From contig NZ_CP009754.1 in assembly GCF_000772045.1 (NCBI RefSeq), forward strand, positions 4,774,001-4,838,000: 64,000 nucleotides of DNA, in the 5' to 3' direction. Origin of the DNA: Streptomyces sp. CCM_MD2014 (GTDB taxonomy: Bacteria > Actinomycetota > Actinomycetes > Streptomycetales > Streptomycetaceae). Positions 8,521 to 16,549 of this stretch are shown here, piece by piece (position 1 is the first letter of the stretch; each line of letters starts with the position of its first letter). A model generated the notes under the pieces. It searched no databases and was not told the origin of the DNA. It was given only the letters and a program-made list of their open reading frames with translations. The position numbers and the translations under genes were made by a program.

Positions 8521-9366
8521 ATGAGCCGCAGCGACGTCCTGGTCGACGCCGACTGGCTGCAGGACCACCTGGACGACCCGACCATCGCGATCGTCGAGGT
8601 GGACGAGGACACGTCCGCCTACGAGAAGAACCACATCAAGAACGCGATCCGGATCGACTGGACCCAGGACCTCCAGGACCCGGTCCGCCGCGACTTCGTC
8701 GACCAGGAGGGCTTCGAGAAGCTCCTGTCGGAGAAGGGCATCTCCAACGACCACACCGTGGTCCTCTACGGCGGCAACAACAACTGGTTCGCGTCCTACG
8801 CCTACTGGTACTTCAAGCTGTACGGTCACGACGCCGTCAAGCTCCTCGACGGCGGCCGCAAGAAGTGGGAGCTGGACGCCCGCGAGCTCGTCGCCGGCGA
8901 CGACGTGCCCCAGCGCGCCACCACCGACTACAAGGCCAAGCCGCAGAACACCGCGATCCGCGCCTTCCGTGACGACGTGGTTCAGGCGATCGGCACCCAG
9001 AACCTGGTCGACGTCCGCTCGCCCGACGAGTTCTCCGGCAAGCTGCTCGCCCCGGCCCACCTCCCGCAGGAGCAGTCGCAGCGTCCGGGCCACGTCCCGT
9101 CCGCCCGCAACATCCCGTGGTCGAAGAACGCCAACGACGACGGCACCTTCAAGTCGGACGAGGAGCTGAAGCAGCTCTACACCGACGAGCAGGTCGACCT
9201 GGCGAAGGACACCATCGCCTACTGCCGCATCGGCGAGCGCTCGGCCCTGACCTGGTTCGTCCTGCACGAGCTGCTGGGTGTGGAGAACGTCAAGAACTAT
9301 GACGGCTCCTGGACCGAGTACGGCTCCCTCGTCGGCGTGCCGATCGAGCTCGGCGCCGCGAAGTAA
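8521..9366 (+). CDS. cysA: Thiosulfate sulfurtransferase (double-rhodanese)
   Basis: 281 aa cytoplasmic rhodanese that transfers sulfane sulfur from thiosulfate. Two rhodanese domains: an inactive N-terminal one (about 7-125) and a catalytic C-terminal one (about 150-275) with active-site Cys in AYCRIGERS. DVRSPDEFSG and HVPSARNIPW are typical rhodanese motifs. ATG 8521 follows GGAGGAGAAAAC. The pairing with DUF1416 (SseC-like) immediately downstream and the Cys leader upstream mirror mycobacterial cysA2-sseC2, supporting a role in sulfur assimilation or cysteine homeostasis. Confidence 0.93.
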   Translation: MSRSDVLVDADWLQDHLDDPTIAIVEVDEDTSAYEKNHIKNAIRIDWTQDLQDPVRRDFVDQEGFEKLLSEKGISNDHTVVLYGGNNNWFASYAYWYFKLYGHDAVKLLDGGRKKWELDARELVAGDDVPQRATTDYKAKPQNTAIRAFRDDVVQAIGTQNLVDVRSPDEFSGKLLAPAHLPQEQSQRPGHVPSARNIPWSKNANDDGTFKSDEELKQLYTDEQVDLAKDTIAYCRIGERSALTWFVLHELLGVENVKNYDGSWTEYGSLVGVPIELGAAK

Positions 9367-9421
9367 GCGACACGGGTACGGCACCCGCCGACCTTTCCCA
9401 ACACACCTCAGGAGTAACGAC

Positions 9422-9709
9422 ATGTGCGGAGCGAAGGCCGGCGGCCCCGACGCCTCGACGATCAAGCCCGGTGAGACCACGATCCAGGGTCAGGTGACCC
9501 GCGACGGCGAGCCGGTGACGGGCTACGTCCGTCTGCTGGACGCCACCGGCGAGTTCACCGCGGAGGTCCCGACCTCCGCGACGGGCCAGTTCCGCTTCTA
9601 CGCGGCCGAGGGCACGTGGACCGTACGCGCGCTCGTCCCGGGCGGCACCGCCGACCGCACGGTCGTCGCCCAGCAGGGCGGCCTCGCGGAGGTCGCGATC
9701 GCCGTCTGA
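9422..9709 (+). CDS. DUF1416 (SseC-like) protein
   Basis: 95 aa small protein starting MCGAKAGGPD, with a Cys at residue 2 and a beta-sandwich-like body (TTIQGQVTRDGEPVTGYVRL; GQFRFYAAEGTWTVRALVPG). The family always travels with the CysA/SseA rhodanese in actinobacteria. Start ATG is 10 nt after CAGGAG. It could act as partner or sulfur acceptor of the rhodanese; the conserved N-terminal Cys is suggestive but the function is unproven. Confidence 0.9.
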   Translation: MCGAKAGGPDASTIKPGETTIQGQVTRDGEPVTGYVRLLDATGEFTAEVPTSATGQFRFYAAEGTWTVRALVPGGTADRTVVAQQGGLAEVAIAV

Positions 9710-9750
9710 CGGCAGGCACGGCGCGCATGGCACGTACGGCGCGCAACGGC

Positions 9751-9797
9751 GGAGGGGCCGCACCCACCGGGTTGGACGCCTGGGGTGCGGCCCCTCC
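9751..9797 (+). terminator. Intrinsic-type terminator after the sulfurtransferase operon
   Basis: GGAGGGGCCGCACCC (9751-9765) pairs perfectly with GGGTGCGGCCCCTCC (9783-9797) across a 17-nt loop. It lies 41 nt after the DUF1416 stop. No T-run follows, as usual in high-GC actinobacteria. Confidence 0.8.
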
Positions 9798-9841
9798 GGC
9801 ATGCCGGGGCGTACCGGGGACGCCGGGCCTACGCTGGAGGT

Positions 9842-10099
9842 ATGTACGCACGGCGGCGGCACGTCTACTTCGCCATGATGGGCACCTGCATCGTGCTCTT
9901 CGTCCTGGCCTGGGGAGTCGTGCGCATCTGGTCCGTCCCGGCGGCCGTGGGCCTGTGCGTGTTCGCGATGCTCATCCCCCCGGTGGCCGCGGTGGTCGCC
10001 AACCGGCGCGGCCCGGACGACCGCTGGTGGGACGACCCGTCCGGTGACGCCCAGTCGGACGAGTGGTGGGACGAGCTGGACGGCAAGAAGCGCCACTAG
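9842..10099 (+). CDS. Small membrane protein (DUF3099-like)
   Basis: 85 aa. Two hydrophobic segments (about 9-28 and 32-50) follow the start MYARRRHVYF, then a hydrophilic Trp/Asp-rich tail (DDRWWDDPSG; DEWWDELDGKKRH). ATG 9842 is preceded by CTGGAGGT. The size and topology fit the DUF3099 family of actinobacterial membrane proteins; the function is unknown. It converges with the prenyl-enzyme fusion gene 40 nt away. Confidence 0.75.
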   Translation: MYARRRHVYFAMMGTCIVLFVLAWGVVRIWSVPAAVGLCVFAMLIPPVAAVVANRRGPDDRWWDDPSGDAQSDEWWDELDGKKRH

Positions 10100-10139
10100 G
10101 GGTGCCGTTCGGATCCTCCCGGGCCCGGCCCCCGGCGCG

Positions 10140-12008
10140 TCAGTGGCGGGGGCCGGGGGAGCCCGGGGACGGCCGGACGTTCTCGGGGGAGGCGAGGGGG
10201 GCGGGGACGGCGCCGTGGCGGCGTTGGCGCCGGCCGTACTCGGTGATGGCTTCCCACAGGTCGCGCCGGTCCACGTCGGGCCAGTAGCCGGGGGTGAAGT
10301 ACAGCTCCGCGTAGGCGGCGTGCCAGGGCAGGAAGTTGGAGGTGCGCTGTTCGCCGCCGGTGCGCCACAGCAGGTCCACGTCCGGCATGCCGGGGTGGGG
10401 CAGGTGGCGGACGAAGTCGTCCTCGCCGAGCTGGTGGGGGTCCAGGTCGCCGTCGCGGGCCGCCCGCGCGATCGCCGCGGCGGTGCGCACGACCTCGTCC
10501 CGGCCGCCGTAGTTGATGCAGACGGTGAGCGTCAGCCCGGTGCGGTCGCGGGTGCGGTGCTCGTCGAGCCTCAGCGAGTGGACGAGGTCCTCGGGCAGCC
10601 GGTCGGGGCTGCCGGCCCAGCGCTGGTGCACGTCCAGGTCGCGGACGGAGTTCTCGGCCAGCTCCCCGCGGAGGGTGGCGATCAGCTCCGAGATCTCCTC
10701 CCTCCCGCGTTTCCAGTTCTCGGTGGAGAGCGTGTAGAGCGTGAGGTGGCGCAGGCCGATCTCCAGGGCGCCGTAGACCACCTCGTGCGCGGCGGCGGTG
10801 CCGGCGCGGTGCCCTTCGGAGCGGGGCAGGCCGCGCTGCTCGGCCCAGCGGCCGTTGCCGTCCATGATGACCGCCACGTGGGCGGGCATCCGGTCGGCGG
10901 CGATCCGCGGGGGCTTGGCGCCGCCGGGGTGCGGGGGCGGCGGTCGCAGCCCGGTGTCCGCCGCCGGGCGGGGGAGGCCGGCCGTGCCGGACGGGCGTCG
11001 GGGACCCGGCGCGGTGGGCGCGTTCAGGGGGGTCAGGCTCCAGGCCAGGGCGGATCGGACGCGGGCGGGCACCAGGACCCGGGCGCGGGCCGCGACCGAC
11101 GGGCGCGGAACCCGCTTCAGCACGGCGGCTCCCGCCGCCTCGACGGCGTCGAGCTGGGTCCGCAACAACGCCGCGGCCGTGTCGAGGACGACGGCCGGCC
11201 CGGGGTGCATGCCCCGGGTCAGCGGCCGACTGACCACCCGCCGCCGGGCCAGTGCCGTCAGGTCCGCGACCAGCGCCGCCACGGCCGGGCTCCACCGCCC
11301 CGCGAGCAGGTCCTCCTCGGCGCCGGGGAAGCGGTCCATGGCCTCCCGCGGGATCGGGAGGCGGTCGTGGGCGAGGTCGGTGCTCAGGTCGGTGAGGGTG
11401 TCGGTGAGCTGGGCGCCGTCGACGAAGCGCTGGTAGTCGGCCTGCCGGTCCAGCCGGAACGTCACCGGCACGCCGGCCCGGTCGAACAGGTGGAGGACCT
11501 GGTCGACCCAGGGCACCAGGGCCCGGTTGCACCAGGCCCGCCAGGCGGCCCAGTCGTCGAGGCGCAGCCCGTGCACGTCCTCCCGTGTGCGGACCATGGC
11601 GTCGCGCAGGCCGCCCAGGTCCAGGCGCCACCGGTCCGCCGCGTCCACCAGGGCGCGCCGGACCGGGTCCGAGCCTGCGCCCACCGCCTGGTCGTGCCGC
11701 AGCGCCTGCGTCCACGCCTCGACCCGGGCCGCGCGCTCGGCCGCCGGCACGTCCGGTACGTCCGCCAGGTCGTCGAGGACACTGGCGGCCGCCCACAACG
11801 CCCAGCACGCCGGGCGCAGTTCGGCAGGCATCAACTGGACGAGCGCGTGGATGCCGGGGTCCTCCCGGCGCGTGGTGCGGCGGCACACCCGGTACGCCGC
11901 CCGCAGGGCCGGGGCCTCGGCGGTCAGCGCCCGGGCGGGCGCCGGGCGGGGCCGCGTCGGCCCGGAGGCGTCGTGGGGGGCGGGGGTGGAGCGCGGGGTC
12001 GTGGACAT
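10140..12008 (-). CDS. Squalene/phytoene-synthase-like and cis-prenyltransferase fusion protein
   Basis: 622 aa. Residues about 30-300 show a squalene/phytoene-synthase-like fold: first Asp-rich motif SVLDDLADVPD near 77 and second motif GAQLTDTLTDLSTDLAHDR near 195-213. After a Pro/Arg-rich linker (about 325-372) there is a complete cis-prenyltransferase (UppS) domain: HVAVIMDGNGRWAEQ, TLSTENW, RTGGEQRTSNFLPW and AYAELYFTPGYWPD; catalytic Asp and pyrophosphate-binding Arg residues are kept. Such a two-domain protein is not a known housekeeping UppS. Known relatives of each half make or transfer short irregular prenyl groups (cyclolavandulyl diphosphate synthase; squalene-synthase-like carbazole prenyltransferases). 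It is the last gene of a three-gene unit with an ABC exporter. ATG 12008 is chosen because similarity begins soon after. Confidence 0.85.
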   Translation of the reverse strand: MSTTPRSTPAPHDASGPTRPRPAPARALTAEAPALRAAYRVCRRTTRREDPGIHALVQLMPAELRPACWALWAAASVLDDLADVPDVPAAERAARVEAWTQALRHDQAVGAGSDPVRRALVDAADRWRLDLGGLRDAMVRTREDVHGLRLDDWAAWRAWCNRALVPWVDQVLHLFDRAGVPVTFRLDRQADYQRFVDGAQLTDTLTDLSTDLAHDRLPIPREAMDRFPGAEEDLLAGRWSPAVAALVADLTALARRRVVSRPLTRGMHPGPAVVLDTAAALLRTQLDAVEAAGAAVLKRVPRPSVAARARVLVPARVRSALAWSLTPLNAPTAPGPRRPSGTAGLPRPAADTGLRPPPPHPGGAKPPRIAADRMPAHVAVIMDGNGRWAEQRGLPRSEGHRAGTAAAHEVVYGALEIGLRHLTLYTLSTENWKRGREEISELIATLRGELAENSVRDLDVHQRWAGSPDRLPEDLVHSLRLDEHRTRDRTGLTLTVCINYGGRDEVVRTAAAIARAARDGDLDPHQLGEDDFVRHLPHPGMPDVDLLWRTGGEQRTSNFLPWHAAYAELYFTPGYWPDVDRRDLWEAITEYGRRQRRHGAVPAPLASPENVRPSPGSPGPRH

Positions 12009-12022
12009 CTCGGGAAGGGACC

Positions 12023-12889
12023 TCAGGGTGTTTCCGTGTCGGCCGTGGCCGTCGGCGCGGCGGCGCGGCGTGGCGCGGGAAGAGCGGCGGCGGGGCTGTC
12101 CGGCCCGGGACCGGGCGACTGCGGGCCGGCGGGCAGCGTGCTGCGCGTGCGGCGGCAGAACCCCAGCAGCGCGACCAGGGCGGCGGCCGCGAACCAGGCG
12201 AACTCGATGGCCAGATGGCGTGGCACCGCGGAGGTGGAGAACCCCGCCGCCGTGCTGGCCTGCATGGCGCCGTAGGAGGGGAGGAAGCGCATCACCGGAC
12301 TGTCGGCCCCGGAACTGGAGATCGGGTTCTGCAGCGCGAGGTCGATGACGCTGGTCATGACGATGGCGAACATGCCCTCGACCTCCCGGCGCAGCACCGA
12401 GCCGAAGCCCACGCCGAGTGCGCCGTAGGTGAGACCGGCGCTGAACAGCGCGGCGGCCAGCAGCAGCGGCTGGCGGGGGGACCACGCCAGGCAGGTGACC
12501 GCGGTGGCGTAGGCGGCGACCACCGCGGAGATGAGACCGAGCGCGGTGACCTTGGCCAGGACGAGGTGGACGCGGGGGTAGCCGGCCATGGCCAGCCGTC
12601 GGTCGAAGCGGTTGCCGGAGAACGTGGCGGAGAACATCATGAACCCGGTGATCAGGGTGATCGCGTTGAGGGCGCCGCTGATCTCGGTCAGCTCGTTGCC
12701 ACGCGGGGTAAGCCTCTCGCCCGTGGCGTGCAGTTGCAGGGCGGCCGGGGTGTCGGGCATCGCCAGGTAGGCGAGCGTCGTCCACAGGGGGACGAAGAGG
12801 ATCACCAGCACCATGGCGAACCGGTTGCGGCCGTGCTCGGCCAGCGCGAAGCCGGTGGCCAGAGTGAACCGTGACAGGTGGAACCTCAT
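12023..12889 (-). CDS. ABC-2-type transporter permease
   Basis: 288 aa membrane protein with about six hydrophobic segments (for example MVLVILFVPLWTTLAYLAM; ITLITGFMMFSATFSGN; IEFAWFAAAALVALLGF). N-terminus MRFHLSRFTLATGFALAEHG is typical of ABC-2 permeases. The start overlaps the ATPase stop (ATGA), so the two are translationally coupled. The C-terminal 45 residues are Pro/Ala-rich. With only one permease gene, a homodimer exporter is likely; the product of the downstream prenyl enzyme is the obvious cargo candidate, by inference. Confidence 0.85.
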   Translation of the reverse strand: MRFHLSRFTLATGFALAEHGRNRFAMVLVILFVPLWTTLAYLAMPDTPAALQLHATGERLTPRGNELTEISGALNAITLITGFMMFSATFSGNRFDRRLAMAGYPRVHLVLAKVTALGLISAVVAAYATAVTCLAWSPRQPLLLAAALFSAGLTYGALGVGFGSVLRREVEGMFAIVMTSVIDLALQNPISSSGADSPVMRFLPSYGAMQASTAAGFSTSAVPRHLAIEFAWFAAAALVALLGFCRRTRSTLPAGPQSPGPGPDSPAAALPAPRRAAAPTATADTETP

Positions 12890-13518
12890 GCGGCCACCGC
12901 CCCGTCCCGGCCGAGGAGCCCGCCGTCCAGGCGCCACAACTTGTCCAGGCGGCCGGTGTCGTACGCCAGGTGGGAGACGACCAGGACCGAGCGCCCCGCG
13001 TCACGCAGGCGTGCGGCCAGGTCCCAGAACCGCTGGTAGGTGTCCCAGTCGAACCCCTGGTACGGCTCGTCCAGCAGCAGCACCTGCGGATCGTGCATCA
13101 GCGCCAGCGTCACGTTCAGCTTCTGCCGCGTCCCGCCGCTGAGCACGCCGGCCTGCTCACCGGCGTAACCGGTGAACCCCAGCATGTCCATGATCTCCTC
13201 CGCGTACCGCAGGTCGGCCAGGCGGTAGGCCCTCTGGAAGAACCTCAGGTGCTGCCGGACGGTGAGCGCGTCGTTGAGGACCACGTGCTGCGGGCAGTAG
13301 CCGAACCGTCCGCCGTGGCGGACCACGCCCCTGGCGGGCCGCAGCTCACCGGAGAGGATCCTCAGCAGGGTCGACTTGCCGGCGCCGTTCTCACCGACGA
13401 TCCCGCACAGGGACCCCGGCCGGAGCCGCAAGTCCACGCCTCGCAGGACCACCCGCCGACCGTAGGCGTGGTGCACGCCCTCGACATCCATGCCCGACAT
13501 CCCCACCAATCCCGCCAT
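12886..13518 (-). CDS. ABC transporter ATP-binding protein
   Basis: 210 aa. Walker A GENGAGKSTLL, Q-loop region GYCPQHVVL, signature VLSGGTRQKLN, Walker B VLLLDEPYQGFD and switch His in VVSHLAYD are all present. The protein is short, with the ATPase core only, as in ABC-2 exporters. ATG 13518 is chosen; a second in-frame ATG at 13500 is possible. It is the first gene of the exporter/prenyl-enzyme unit. Confidence 0.88.
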   Translation of the reverse strand: MAGLVGMSGMDVEGVHHAYGRRVVLRGVDLRLRPGSLCGIVGENGAGKSTLLRILSGELRPARGVVRHGGRFGYCPQHVVLNDALTVRQHLRFFQRAYRLADLRYAEEIMDMLGFTGYAGEQAGVLSGGTRQKLNVTLALMHDPQVLLLDEPYQGFDWDTYQRFWDLAARLRDAGRSVLVVSHLAYDTGRLDKLWRLDGGLLGRDGAVAA

Positions 13519-13806
13519 GGCCCCGCGCCGCCCCCTTAACGGCCGAGGGGACCGGAACGACACGGTTGCCCGGCCGTCGCGCGGCCGGCGACCCCCGCCC
13601 CGCGGCCGGGCGCACCCCGGTCTCCCCGGCGGCGGAGCCCGGAGCGGCAGGCCGGAGGCCGGGTACGGGGGGCGCCGCACCGCGTACGGCGAGGACGCGG
13701 GGCGTACGGCGAGGACGCGGGGCGGACGGCGGCCGGGGCGCGGCACGCCGGCCGGGGCCGGGGTTCCTTCGCCCGGCCCCGCGGCCGTCGACGACGGTCC
13801 CGGCCG
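13519..13806. other. Intergenic region upstream of the exporter/prenyl-enzyme operon
   Basis: 288 bp, extremely GC-rich, without a convincing gene. It contains two exact tandem copies of the 20-mer GCGTACGGCGAGGACGCGGG (13682-13701 and 13702-13721). The promoter of the minus-strand exporter operon should lie here but no clear -10/-35 pair could be assigned. Confidence 0.5.
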
Positions 13807-14463
13807 CTATGACCGGCCGGTGTGGCTCCCGTCGTCCGGCGTGCCCATGCCCCCGAGGAGGCTGCGCAGGCAGCGCACCGCCAGGTCGGCGGGGGAGCCG
13901 GGGCCCTGGGTGGCCGCCTCGGTGCCGGACCAGGTCTCCAGGGCGATCCGGATGGCGTCGGTGGCGGCGGCGGCGATCAGGCGCACCTCCAGCGGCTCCC
14001 GGCGGCCGTCCGCCAGCCGGGCGATGACCGGGACGAGCAGCTCCTCCGACTCCTGGTTCACGCGGTACCAGACGGCGCGCAGAGCGGGGTCGTCCGCGGC
14101 GGCGCGCAGCAGGCCGCGCGTGCGCAGCAGCGCCTCGACGGCCTGCGGGTCCGGTGTCGCCAAGGCCTGTTCGACCGCGTCGCGCAGGGCCGGGCCCAGC
14201 GCGTCACCCGGCCGTGCCCGGGCCAGCAGTGCGCGCCAGCGGTCGGCGCCGACCGTGAGCAGCGGGCCGACGGCGTCCTGCTTGGAGCGGAAGTACCGGT
14301 AGAAGGTCCGCAGCGCGACCCCCGCCCGCCGGGCGATGTCCTCCGCGGTCGTGGCCTCCGGGCCTCGCGTGGCGAAGAGCTCTGCCGCCGCGTGCGCGAT
14401 GTCGAGCTGGGTGGCGGCCTTGCGGCGTTCGGTCAGCGACGGGGGAGGCGGCTCGGTGCTCAC
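13807..14463 (-). CDS. TetR-family transcriptional regulator
   Basis: 218 aa. N-terminal TetR helix-turn-helix (TTAEDIARRAGVALRTFYRY at about 41-60) followed by an all-helical ligand domain with an AcyR/MftR-like pattern. GTG 14463 is used. The gene is divergent from the two short-chain dehydrogenases, and an inverted repeat between them is the likely operator. It presumably represses the dehydrogenase pair; the inducer is unknown. Confidence 0.88.
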   Translation of the reverse strand: MSTEPPPPSLTERRKAATQLDIAHAAAELFATRGPEATTAEDIARRAGVALRTFYRYFRSKQDAVGPLLTVGADRWRALLARARPGDALGPALRDAVEQALATPDPQAVEALLRTRGLLRAAADDPALRAVWYRVNQESEELLVPVIARLADGRREPLEVRLIAAAATDAIRIALETWSGTEAATQGPGSPADLAVRCLRSLLGGMGTPDDGSHTGRS

Positions 14464-14510
14464 CCCAGAAGCGTACGGCCTGCGACCACCGGACGGCACG
14501 CCGTGACGTT

Positions 14511-14527
14511 GTGGCAAAACGTGCCAC
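14511..14527. promoter_or_regulatory. TetR operator candidate GTGGCA-N5-TGCCAC
   Basis: GTGGCA (14511-14516) and TGCCAC (14522-14527) form an inverted repeat in the 84-bp divergent gap. A -10-like TACGGT (14535-14540) lies 7 nt before the ATG at 14548, so the dehydrogenase mRNA may be leaderless and the operator would cover its -35 region. Confidence 0.55.
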
Positions 14528-14547
14528 CAAGGCGTACGGTGACGCAC

Positions 14548-15342
14548 ATGAACCACCTGCATCGTTACGAAGGCCGCCGCGCGCTCGTCACCGGCGGCGG
14601 ATCGGGCATAGGCCAGGCCACCGTGCTGCGGCTGCTCGCCGAGGGCGGCTCCGTCGTCGCGGCGGACGTCAGCGAGCCGGGTCTGAAGGACACCCTGGAC
14701 AAGGCCGGGGCGGACGCGGACCGGCTCACCACGCTCGTCGTCGACATCGCGGACGAGACCTCGGTGCGCGAGGGCGTCCGGGCGGCGACCGACGCGCTGG
14801 GCGGACTGGACGTCCTGGTCAACGCGGCCGGCATCCTGCGCTCCTCGCACACCGAGCAGACCGGCCTCGCCGACTTCACCCGCGTCCTGACGGTGAACCT
14901 CGTCGGCACCTTCCTGGTGATCCGCGAGGCGATCCCGGCGCTGCTCGACGGCCGGGACGCGGCCGTCGTCAACTTCAGCTCGACCTCGGCGGCGTTCGCG
15001 CACCCCTACATGGCGGCCTACGCGGCGAGCAAGGGCGGCATCCAGTCCATGACCCACGCCCTGGCCGGCGAGTACGCCGGACGCGGCATCCGCTTCACCG
15101 CCGTGCAGCCGGGCTCGATCTCCTCGGGCATGACGGACGGCAGCGGGGCCAGCGGGCAGAGCGTCGGCCCCGGGCTGCCCGAGGACGCCGACATGGCCCT
15201 GTTCGCGAAGCTCTCCCCGGCGCTCGGCCAGGGGTTCGCCGGCCCGGAGACGGTCGCGTCGGTCGTCGCGATGCTGGCCTCCGAGGACGGCCGGTTCATC
15301 ACCGGCACCGAGATCCGCGTCGACGGCGGCACCCACTTCTGA
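14548..15342 (+). CDS. SDR-family NAD(P)-dependent oxidoreductase
   Basis: 264 aa Rossmann-fold dehydrogenase. Cofactor motif TGGGSGIGQ, NAAG motif (LVNAAGIL), catalytic Ser in FSSTSA, YxxxK motif YAASKGG and C-terminal ITGTEIRVDGGTHF typical of classical SDRs. The Asp at the end of the second strand (VVAADVSE) favours NAD(H). It heads a two-gene unit with a second SDR and is divergent from a TetR gene. Substrate unknown; the neighbouring steroid-dehydrogenase-like SDR suggests a hydroxy-lipid or steroid-like compound. Confidence 0.9.
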   Translation: MNHLHRYEGRRALVTGGGSGIGQATVLRLLAEGGSVVAADVSEPGLKDTLDKAGADADRLTTLVVDIADETSVREGVRAATDALGGLDVLVNAAGILRSSHTEQTGLADFTRVLTVNLVGTFLVIREAIPALLDGRDAAVVNFSSTSAAFAHPYMAAYAASKGGIQSMTHALAGEYAGRGIRFTAVQPGSISSGMTDGSGASGQSVGPGLPEDADMALFAKLSPALGQGFAGPETVASVVAMLASEDGRFITGTEIRVDGGTHF

Positions 15343-15382
15343 GGGCGTCGCCCCGGGATCCCGGAAAGGAAAGGTACGCACC

Positions 15383-16147
15383 ATGCACGACCTGACCGGC
15401 AAGAACGTGATCGTCACCGGCGGCGCCCGCGGCCTCGGCGCGGCAGCCGCCCGGCAGGCGGTCGCCGCCGGAGCCCACGTCCTGATCACCGACGTCCTGG
15501 ACGAGGACGGCGAGCGCACCGCCCGCGAACTCGGCGACCGCGCCCGCTTCCTGCACCACGACGTGACCTCGGAGCGGGACTGGCGGCGGGTCGCCGACTT
15601 CGCCGTCACCGAGTTCGGGGCGCTGCACGGCCTGGTGAACAACGCCGGCATCTCGACCGGCAGCCTGCTGGAGGCGGAGTCCGTCGAGCACTTCCGCAAG
15701 GTGCTCGACGTCAACCTCACCGGTGTCTTCATCGGCATGAAGACGGCGATCCCCGCGCTGAAGGAGGCCGGCGGCGGGTCGATCGTCAACATCTCCTCCG
15801 CGGCCGGCCTGACGGGCCTCGCCCTCACGGCCGGCTACGGCGCCTCCAAGTGGGGCGTGCGCGGCCTCACGAAGATCGGCTCCGTGGAGCTGGGCACCGC
15901 CCGCATCCGCGTCAACTCCGTGCACCCGGGGATGACGTACACCCCGATGACCGCGGCCACCGGCATCGAGCAGGGCGAGGGCAGGTACCCCAACACGCCC
16001 ATGGGCCGGGTCGGGGAGCCCGAGGAGATCGCCGGCGCGGTCGTCTTCCTGCTCTTGGACGCCGCGTCGTACGTGACCGGTGCCGAACTCGCGGTGGACG
16101 GCGGCTGGACCGCCGGTCCGACCGTCGCGTACGTCATGGGGCGGTGA
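15383..16147 (+). CDS. SDR oxidoreductase resembling 3-alpha(or 20-beta)-hydroxysteroid dehydrogenase
   Basis: 254 aa. Motifs: TGGARGLGA, NNAGIS, ISSAAG with catalytic Ser, YGASKWG with Tyr/Lys, and VHPGMTYTPMTAATGI. The whole sequence closely resembles the well-known 3-alpha,20-beta-hydroxysteroid dehydrogenase of Streptomyces, including the C-terminal GPTVAYVMG. It starts 40 nt after the first SDR with GGAAAGG upstream. The natural substrate in the producing organism is uncertain. Confidence 0.9.
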   Translation: MHDLTGKNVIVTGGARGLGAAAARQAVAAGAHVLITDVLDEDGERTARELGDRARFLHHDVTSERDWRRVADFAVTEFGALHGLVNNAGISTGSLLEAESVEHFRKVLDVNLTGVFIGMKTAIPALKEAGGGSIVNISSAAGLTGLALTAGYGASKWGVRGLTKIGSVELGTARIRVNSVHPGMTYTPMTAATGIEQGEGRYPNTPMGRVGEPEEIAGAVVFLLLDAASYVTGAELAVDGGWTAGPTVAYVMGR

Positions 16148-16186
16148 GCCCCGGCGGGGACGCGGGCCGGCGTCCCCGCGATGCCG

Positions 16187-16549
16187 TCAGTAGACGAGCG
16201 CCTGGGTGTCGTCGGCCAGGGCCTCCTGCACGAAGACCTGCGCGCCCGCGATCCGCACGCCCTCGATGACGTCCTTCTCGGTGAGGTCGCGCCGGGCCGC
16301 GCACTGGGTGCACAGCGTCACCCGGCCGCCCGCCAGGAGCGAGTCCAGCAGGTCGGGCAGCGGCGCGGCGTGCGGCAGCTCGAACTCGGCCGCGCGCCCC
16401 GGCACCGCGAACCAGGCGGACTCCCCGGTCAGCCACAGCGACACGTCGACGCCGCTGGCCACGGCCACCGCCGCCACCGTGAACGCCTGAGAACACCGCT
16501 CGGGCGCGTCCGCCCCCGCCGTCACCTTGATCACGAGCTTCTTCGCCAT
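16187..16549 (-). CDS. DsrE-family protein
   Basis: 120 aa small alpha/beta protein: MAKKLVIKVTAGADAPERCSQAF, ASGVDVSLWLTGESAWFA and TLCTQCAARRDL are the typical DsrE-like blocks, with Cys residues (CTQCAARR) that could carry sulfur. ATG 16549 is chosen because the first strand starts there. No Dsr or Tus pathway genes are adjacent, so the role is open. Confidence 0.85.
   Translation of the reverse strand: MAKKLVIKVTAGADAPERCSQAFTVAAVAVASGVDVSLWLTGESAWFAVPGRAAEFELPHAAPLPDLLDSLLAGGRVTLCTQCAARRDLTEKDVIEGVRIAGAQVFVQEALADDTQALVY

Noticed and set aside
10044..12275. 743-codon plus-strand frame opposite the prenyl-enzyme fusion
   Set aside because: Arg/Gly/Val-rich shadow composition, no motif, while the minus strand has two complete enzyme domains.
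13807..15828. 673-codon minus-strand frame
   Set aside because: Only the first-transcribed 218 codons before 13807 match TetR; the rest is antisense to two clear SDR genes.
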